From an uncultured Caulobacterales bacterium (GTDB lineage Bacteria > Pseudomonadota > Alphaproteobacteria > Caulobacterales > Caulobacteraceae), in the NCBI GenBank assembly GCA_903903715.1, contig CAIUZX010000256.1, forward strand, positions 1 through 6,484: DNA of 6,484 bases, written 5' to 3'. Below the pieces are notes generated by a model. That model was not told the DNA's origin, did no database searches, and worked only from the letters and a program-made list of their open reading frames with translations. A program made the position numbers and the translations under genes. Below, one piece after another: positions 5,047 through 6,484 of this stretch (position 1 is the stretch's first letter; each line of letters opens with the position of its first letter).

Positions 5047-6423
5047 ATGTCGAGTTCCACCGACCGCGCATCACCGCCTCAGCTTCTGCGGGTCCTGGGG
5101 CTTGTCTTTGGTCTGGCGGTCGTCGTCGGCGGCGTCATCGGCTCCGGCATCATGAGGGCGCCAGGCGAAGTGGCCAAGGCGCTGACCGAGCCCTGGGCGA
5201 TCCTCTTGGCCTGGGCGCTCGGCGGCGGTTTCGCCATGCTGTCGGCCATGCCGCTGGTGGAGGCGGGGGCGTCGGTGCCGCTGGCGGGCGGGACCTACAA
5301 CATTTCCGCGCGGGCCTTCGGTCCCGGGACGGGCTTTCTGAACGGCTGGCTGACTTGGCTGCAGTATACGGCGTCCAACGCCTTCATCTCGGTGGTGTTC
5401 GGAGAGTATGTGCACCGGCTGCACCTGTTGCCGGACGTCTCCACCGGCGTGTTGGCCTGCGGCCTCATCATCGCCGTCACCGCGCTCAACGGCCTTGGCA
5501 CCAAGGTCAGCGGCCTGTCGCAGAGCATCGGCAGCGCGATCAAGGGCGGGGCGTTCATCGTGCTGGTCGCGATCCTGTTTCTCGCCCCCCGTGGGGCGGC
5601 GCCGCAGGCGGTCGCGAGCGTGACGGACCACGTCCTTGGCCCCATCACCACCATCGCGGCGCTGGCCACCGCGATCAGCGTCATCTACTCGACCTACGCC
5701 GGGTGGGACGGGGCGATCTACTTCTCCGAAGAGGTGGACAAGCCGGAGCGCAATGTCGCCCGCGCGACCTTTCTCGGCATCGGTCTCGTCACCGTCCTCT
5801 ATGTGATGGTCAACGCTGCGACCCTGCACGTCCTCACCCCGCAGCAGGTGGCCGGCTCGACCTTCGCCGTGGGGGACGCAGCGGGCAAGGTGATGGGGCC
5901 GGCCGCCAACACCTTCGTGACGGCCATGGGCCTCTTCTCCCTGGTAGCCATCGTCAATCTGCAGGTGATGGCCGCCTCCCGCGTGCCCTTTGCGATGGCG
6001 AGAGACGGTGTGGCGCCGCGCTTCCTGATGCAGGTCGCCAAGGGCGGCGCGCCCATCCGCAGCCTTCTGCTCGTCTCGGCCATGTCGCTGGCGGTGGTGA
6101 TCACCTCGATGATCGTGGCCCCGGACACGGGCTACAAGTGGATCGTGCGCATCTACTCGCCCTGGAGCATCGGGGCGATCTTGCTCGTCTGCATCAGCGC
6201 GATCCGGCTTCGGGTGGCCGAGCCTGATCTGCCAAGGCCCTACAAGATGCCGCTGTTCCCCTTCATCGGCATTCTGGCGACGCTGGTGCAGGCGGGGCTG
6301 ATCGTCACCCTCGTGCTGGACGATCATGTCGCCGGCGCCTGGTCGGCGCTGATCGGCCTCGTCATCCCCGTCGGGCTCTATCTTGCGTTCCGGGGCTTGT
6401 GGAAAAAAGGCGCGGAAGGCTAA
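5047..6423 (+). CDS. APC superfamily amino acid permease
   Basis: Inner-membrane secondary transporter of the amino acid-polyamine-organocation superfamily, expected to move an amino acid or related amine in symport or exchange; the substrate is not predictable. The 458 residues fit the normal length, and about 12 hydrophobic segments can be seen near 13-37, 50-70, 95-120, 133-153, 160-182, 198-220, 240-262, 285-312, 338-358, 364-388, 403-424 and 430-449. The first helix is broken by IGSGIM at 31-36, the unwound substrate-binding motif of the family. YAGWDGAIYFSEEV at 217-230 followed by KPERN is the conserved helix 6 and loop signature, and LPRPYKMPLFP at 395-405 precedes helix 11. This pattern is closest to the LAT/SteT-like branch. 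The ATG has AAGGA at 5035-5039 with a 7-base spacer. It is divergent from the deacetylase and may be co-transcribed with the following partial gene. Confidence 0.93.
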   Translation: MSSSTDRASPPQLLRVLGLVFGLAVVVGGVIGSGIMRAPGEVAKALTEPWAILLAWALGGGFAMLSAMPLVEAGASVPLAGGTYNISARAFGPGTGFLNGWLTWLQYTASNAFISVVFGEYVHRLHLLPDVSTGVLACGLIIAVTALNGLGTKVSGLSQSIGSAIKGGAFIVLVAILFLAPRGAAPQAVASVTDHVLGPITTIAALATAISVIYSTYAGWDGAIYFSEEVDKPERNVARATFLGIGLVTVLYVMVNAATLHVLTPQQVAGSTFAVGDAAGKVMGPAANTFVTAMGLFSLVAIVNLQVMAASRVPFAMARDGVAPRFLMQVAKGGAPIRSLLLVSAMSLAVVITSMIVAPDTGYKWIVRIYSPWSIGAILLVCISAIRLRVAEPDLPRPYKMPLFPFIGILATLVQAGLIVTLVLDDHVAGAWSALIGLVIPVGLYLAFRGLWKKGAEG

Positions 6424-6434
6424 AGCCTGATCGC

Positions 6435-6484
6435 ATGACCCTCACCGTCCGCACCGCCGCCGCCGCCGACTGCGCTTTGCTCAG
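6435..6484 (+). CDS. N-terminus of a probable GNAT acetyltransferase (partial)
   Basis: An ATG 11 bases after the permease stop opens a frame that runs out of the window after 16 complete codons. The translation begins MTLTVRTAAAADCALL, the usual opening of GNAT N-acetyltransferases: a first strand reading xxxVRxA followed by AxxDxxxL at the start of helix 1. Sixteen residues cannot prove the family, and the acetyl-CoA site would lie outside the window. No clear Shine-Dalgarno sequence is seen, so translation may depend on coupling to the permease gene. The alternative is a chance open frame, though the spacing and codon use favour a real gene. Confidence 0.6.
   Translation, partial: MTLTVRTAAAADCALL

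Noticed and set aside
4596..6227. A 543-codon plus-strand frame overlapping the permease, and a 418-codon minus-strand frame at 5071-6327
   Set aside because: Both cross the permease gene in other frames. The permease frame alone shows helices, family motifs and a good ribosome binding site, while these show only Arg/Gly/His-rich low-complexity sequence.
1..6484. A hidden novel system such as defence, CRISPR, toxin-antitoxin, mobile element or biosynthetic island
   Set aside because: Every stretch over 300 bases is filled by an intact gene of a known family in a familiar chromosomal order. There are no spaced direct repeats, transposase motifs or defence domains. The only unexplained DNA is the AT-rich left edge.

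Overview
The window reads as ordinary chromosomal DNA from a high-GC alphaproteobacterium. Caulobacterales (Caulobacter, Brevundimonas or Phenylobacterium type) is the best guess. The grounds are a GC content of very roughly two thirds by eye, the minus-strand order xseB-ispA-dxs, and the placement of a histone-deacetylase-family gene just upstream of it, an arrangement I recall from alphaproteobacterial genomes. The genus is inference; no rRNA or other taxonomic marker is present.

Layout, left to right. Positions 1 to about 132 are AT-rich (about 36% GC over 1-140 by my count) and hold no gene I recognise. A probable intrinsic terminator (133-190, minus strand) closes the leftward gene block at the dxs stop. 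Reading right to left on the minus strand, that block is: a histone-deacetylase-superfamily amidohydrolase (4915-3995), a histidine phosphatase family protein (3998-3408) whose GTG start overlaps the deacetylase stop by 4 bases, xseB (3327-3082), ispA (3056-2151) and dxs (2105-192). On the plus strand, divergent from the deacetylase, lies a 12-helix APC-type amino acid permease (5047-6423). It is followed after 11 bases by the first 16 codons of what looks like a GNAT acetyltransferase, cut by the window edge.

How the genes work together. Dxs makes 1-deoxy-D-xylulose 5-phosphate, the entry metabolite of the non-mevalonate (MEP) isoprenoid pathway. IspA condenses the C5 products of that pathway to farnesyl diphosphate, the precursor of undecaprenyl phosphate, quinone side chains and hopanoids or carotenoids. 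Their co-transcription is therefore metabolically sensible, while xseB (exonuclease VII small subunit) is a conserved but functionally unrelated passenger. A short GC hairpin plus T-run on the ispA stop codon may reduce read-through into dxs. The deacetylase and phosphatase look translationally coupled and may form their own upstream unit, because the 80-base gap before xseB holds a plausible promoter. The permease is transcribed away from the deacetylase from a 131-base divergent region that contains a small palindrome and three AGCGT(T)CA repeats.

I found no CRISPR array, insertion sequence, toxin-antitoxin, phage or defence gene, tRNA or rRNA. No undescribed system is visible. The items most worth a second look are the sharp composition change at the left edge, the ispA/dxs intercistronic hairpin, and the tightly coupled deacetylase-phosphatase pair.
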